Shown piece by piece: positions 5,654 through 7,122 of a stretch of DNA of 7,122 nucleotides. A model generated the notes under the pieces. It searched no databases. It saw only the letters and a program-made list of their open reading frames with translations, and was not told the DNA's origin. The DNA comes from an uncultured Ruminococcus sp. (GTDB lineage: Bacteria > Bacillota > Clostridia > Oscillospirales > Ruminococcaceae): contig CALDFS010000263.1 in assembly GCA_937942105.1 (NCBI GenBank), positions 1-7,122 of the forward strand, in the 5' to 3' direction. A program made the translations under genes and the position numbers. Position 1 is the stretch's first letter; every line of letters begins with the position of its first letter.

Positions 5654-5964
5654 TATAACGCCCCCAATACATATCCAGTAGGAGAGAAGCCGGAATCAAA
5701 AATGCAAAGAACTTTGTCGTTGATATCAGGAAACCATGGCGATATGATTATGTCATGCTGGTGTTCCTCAAATGAGCCATCGCCGCTTCCGCCACCTTTA
5801 AGTTCAGTTTGCTGTATTGCTCCTTTGGATGGAATGAATGGTGGATTTTTGATTACTCTCATCCAATCAGAAACGATATTGACATCCTCAAAAAGAACGC
5901 GGACAAGGCGGTTAGAAGGGTCTTGAGCTGTAACCTTACCGATTCGTAATCTTTCTTCTTCCAT
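5653..5964 (-). CDS. Baseplate assembly / spike protein, gpV-like OB-fold
   Basis: A 103-residue protein of the phage baseplate assembly V type, expected to sit below the hub as the membrane-facing spike base. Residues 6-40 (LRIGKVTAQDPSNRLVRVLF, then VSDWMRVI) and residues 76-103 (SPWFPDINDKVLCIF, then PTGYVLGAL) match the two halves of the gpV OB-fold. Between them is a flexible Gly/Ser stretch and a His-Gln-His at 68-70. The start is the ATG at 5964: a perfect AGGAGG lies six bases upstream and overlaps the hub stop codon. An upstream in-frame ATG at 6159 would run through the hub gene and is rejected. P2 gpV is about twice as long because of a C-terminal beta-helix needle; nothing follows the OB-fold here. 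The stop TAG shares one base with the GTG start of the gpU-like gene. Confidence 0.82.
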   Translation of the reverse strand: MEEERLRIGKVTAQDPSNRLVRVLFEDVNIVSDWMRVIKNPPFIPSKGAIQQTELKGGGSGDGSFEEHQHDIIISPWFPDINDKVLCIFDSGFSPTGYVLGAL

Positions 5965-5970
5965 GTATAT

Positions 5971-5976
5971 CCTCCT
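5971..5976 (-). promoter_or_regulatory. Ribosome binding site that fixes the gpV-like start
   Basis: AGGAGG on the minus strand, six bases before the ATG at 5964 and overlapping the TAG stop of the hub gene. It indicates translational coupling and rules against the longer reading from 6159. Confidence 0.85.
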
Positions 5977-7122
5977 AATATCCGAGTATCTCGTTAACTC
6001 TTGCCTGAACCTCTTCATAGCTGTATCCGGCTTCCGTAAGCCTGCGCCGGCGTTCAGAACCGTTGCCCCAGTTTCCTCGTATAACTTCTCTGGCAATATC
6101 GTCAATATTTTTACCGTCCTTGTTTGAAGATGAATTATCTTTATCAAGGTCGGCCGCAAGAGCTACACGAAGAGTTATATCCGTAGTATAGCCGGATTTG
6201 CTGACTTGGTGTTTTGCCTGCTTAATAACATATTTACCGTCAAAAGCACCCCATTTTTTAAGCTCGACCACACATCCCGCAAGCAGAGAAGTGTCGCCGG
6301 GAAAAGTAAATGTAGCGGTTTTTTCGTATTTGTTATGCAAGCGGAGCATTTTTTCGGCCAGCAAGCGCGCTTGTTCTGTTGAAGCAACTGTCTGCTTGAT
6401 TTCAAGACATTGATTGTCCTTGTTGTCCTTATCGTAATCGTCGATATATGCCGTAGCTTGTATGATGGTTCCGTCGTTTTTAACGCAGCTTACTCGACAA
6501 CTTGCGTATCTGTCGTTTGAGGCGGTTGAAAGTTTATACTTTATATAGCCGCCTTCTGTGCCGCGTTCTATTGTACGTACAGATTTCTTTTTCTCATATT
6601 CCGCCTGGTCGAAAATAATAATGATATTGTTAGAGACCTTTAAGGAACAGCCGTTGTCGTGACACAGCTTTTTAAGAAATTCAATGTCGCTGGTTCTGTA
6701 TTGCTCAACACGCTTATATAACGGGTCTGCTTCGCTGAGATACATACAGGTCATTCCGTTGCGTTCAGCTATCTCATTAGCAATGCCGGAAAGAAAATAC
6801 GATTCCCACGATTTACTCTTTTTCATCTGTCGTATCGTGCTTGAATAGGGCAGGGAAGTGGCTTTTATGTTGATTACGTTAGGAGGCCCTGAGGCAGAAA
6901 TCTGGTCAAGCGAGAACTGTCCGCACTCCAAAATATCATCTTTGCCGTCACTGTTCCAATTCTGACGAATAATTACCGCCTGGATTTTCATTCCCTTTGA
7001 GGTCTTTTGGCCGTTGGAATCACTTTCGGATAATTTGCCATCCTCAAGAGCCTTAAGATAAGACGCTTTTACATATGCGTTTTTATCATCATAAGTGATA
7101 TTGGCCCATCCGCCGGATATGG
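5975..7122 (-). CDS. Phage tail hub protein, gpD (late control D) family, with SH3-like and CW_7 modules; 5' end outside window
   Basis: Likely the trimeric hub that joins tail tube to spike in a contractile tail (P2 gpD/T4 gp27 family). The frame is open to the window edge: 381 residues are visible and the start is outside. Numbering from the first complete codon, residues 1-22 resemble the end of a bacterial SH3 domain (GGW, KNAYVKASYL). After a polar linker, the gpD core starts near residue 44 (NWNSDGKDDILECGQF, ASGPP, IRQMKKSKSWE, then EFLKKLCHDNGCSLKV and GDTSLLAGCVVEL). After a linker rich in Asp, Lys and Ser, residues 338-379 match the CW_7 wall-binding repeat (IAREVIRGNWGNG, RLTEAGYSYEEVQARVNE). 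The ATG at 6991 is unlikely to be the start: the nearest purine run is only about one base upstream and the frame continues through it. The stop TAG runs into the ribosome site of the next gene. The gpD call is firm and CW_7 strong. The SH3 call is moderate because only its end is visible. Confidence 0.88.
   Translation of the reverse strand, partial: ISGGWANITYDDKNAYVKASYLKALEDGKLSESDSNGQKTSKGMKIQAVIIRQNWNSDGKDDILECGQFSLDQISASGPPNVINIKATSLPYSSTIRQMKKSKSWESYFLSGIANEIAERNGMTCMYLSEADPLYKRVEQYRTSDIEFLKKLCHDNGCSLKVSNNIIIIFDQAEYEKKKSVRTIERGTEGGYIKYKLSTASNDRYASCRVSCVKNDGTIIQATAYIDDYDKDNKDNQCLEIKQTVASTEQARLLAEKMLRLHNKYEKTATFTFPGDTSLLAGCVVELKKWGAFDGKYVIKQAKHQVSKSGYTTDITLRVALAADLDKDNSSSNKDGKNIDDIAREVIRGNWGNGSERRRRLTEAGYSYEEVQARVNEILGY
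5978..6109 (-). other. CW_7 (Cpl-7-type) cell-wall-binding repeat at hub C-terminus
   Basis: This domain lies at the end of the hub protein. The pattern of Ile-Ala-Arg-Glu-Val, Gly-Asn-Trp-Gly-Asn-Gly, Arg-Leu-Thr-Glu-Ala-Gly-Tyr and Val-Gln-Ala-Arg-Val-Asn-Glu fits the CW_7 repeat known from Cpl-7 lysin and other Gram-positive phage and bacterial wall enzymes, where it binds peptidoglycan. Only one copy is present; lysins often carry several. An Asp/Lys/Ser-rich linker joins it to the gpD core. Confidence 0.82.

Noticed and set aside
5653..6159. Longer 168-residue version of the gpV-like gene
   Set aside because: It would overlap the hub gene by about 185 bases, and its first 65 residues do not fit the family. 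AGGAGG sits at the correct distance from the ATG at 5964.
6175..6405. 76-residue minus-strand frame inside the hub gene
   Set aside because: An out-of-frame shadow of the gpD core with no ribosome site and no recognisable content.

Overview
The window is a stretch of the late tail region of a contractile-tailed (myovirus, P2/Mu-like) phage or prophage. Every supported gene lies on the minus strand, so the transcript reads from the high-coordinate end down to position 1. Spacing is tight: stop codons overlap or abut the next start, Shine-Dalgarno sequences are strong (AGGAGG types), and no gap exceeds about 50 bases. This looks like one operon with no internal promoter that I can support. Strong purine-rich ribosome sites, GTG and TTG starts, moderate GC, and Gram-positive wall-binding modules (SH3-like and CW_7) on a tail protein suggest a Clostridia-type Firmicutes host (Oscillospiraceae/Ruminococcus-like). 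The host call is inference.

Layout in transcription order. (1) 7122-5975: tail hub protein of the gpD (late control D) family, cut at its 5' end by the window edge, with an SH3-like tail before the gpD core and a CW_7 repeat at its C-terminus. (2) 5964-5653: short gpV-like OB-fold spike/baseplate protein. (3) 5653-5255: gpU-family tail protein. (4) 5249-4932: gpW/gp25-like baseplate wedge. (5) 4935-3790: gpJ-like baseplate wedge. (6) 3797-3111: gpI-like baseplate/tail protein. (7) 3108-2134: gpH-like tail fibre with a collar-type N-terminus and a TTG start. (8) 2137-1808: a typical fibre C-terminal tip domain in the -1 frame with no usable start, apparently split from the fibre by an indel. 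(9) 1797-1102: cysteine-rich protein of unknown function. (10) 1052-96: low-complexity fibre-like protein. (11) 45-1: start of another gene that leaves the window.

How the genes fit together: hub (D), spike (V), wedges (W, J) and I form the baseplate. Gene H and the genes after it supply the host-contacting fibres. The unusual points are the wall-binding modules on the hub, a spike protein too short for a long needle, gpU placed between V and W, the frameshift that removes the fibre tip, and a C-terminal motif present three times in the two proteins after the fibre. No RNA genes, CRISPR arrays, insertion sequences or diversity-generating retroelement parts were seen.
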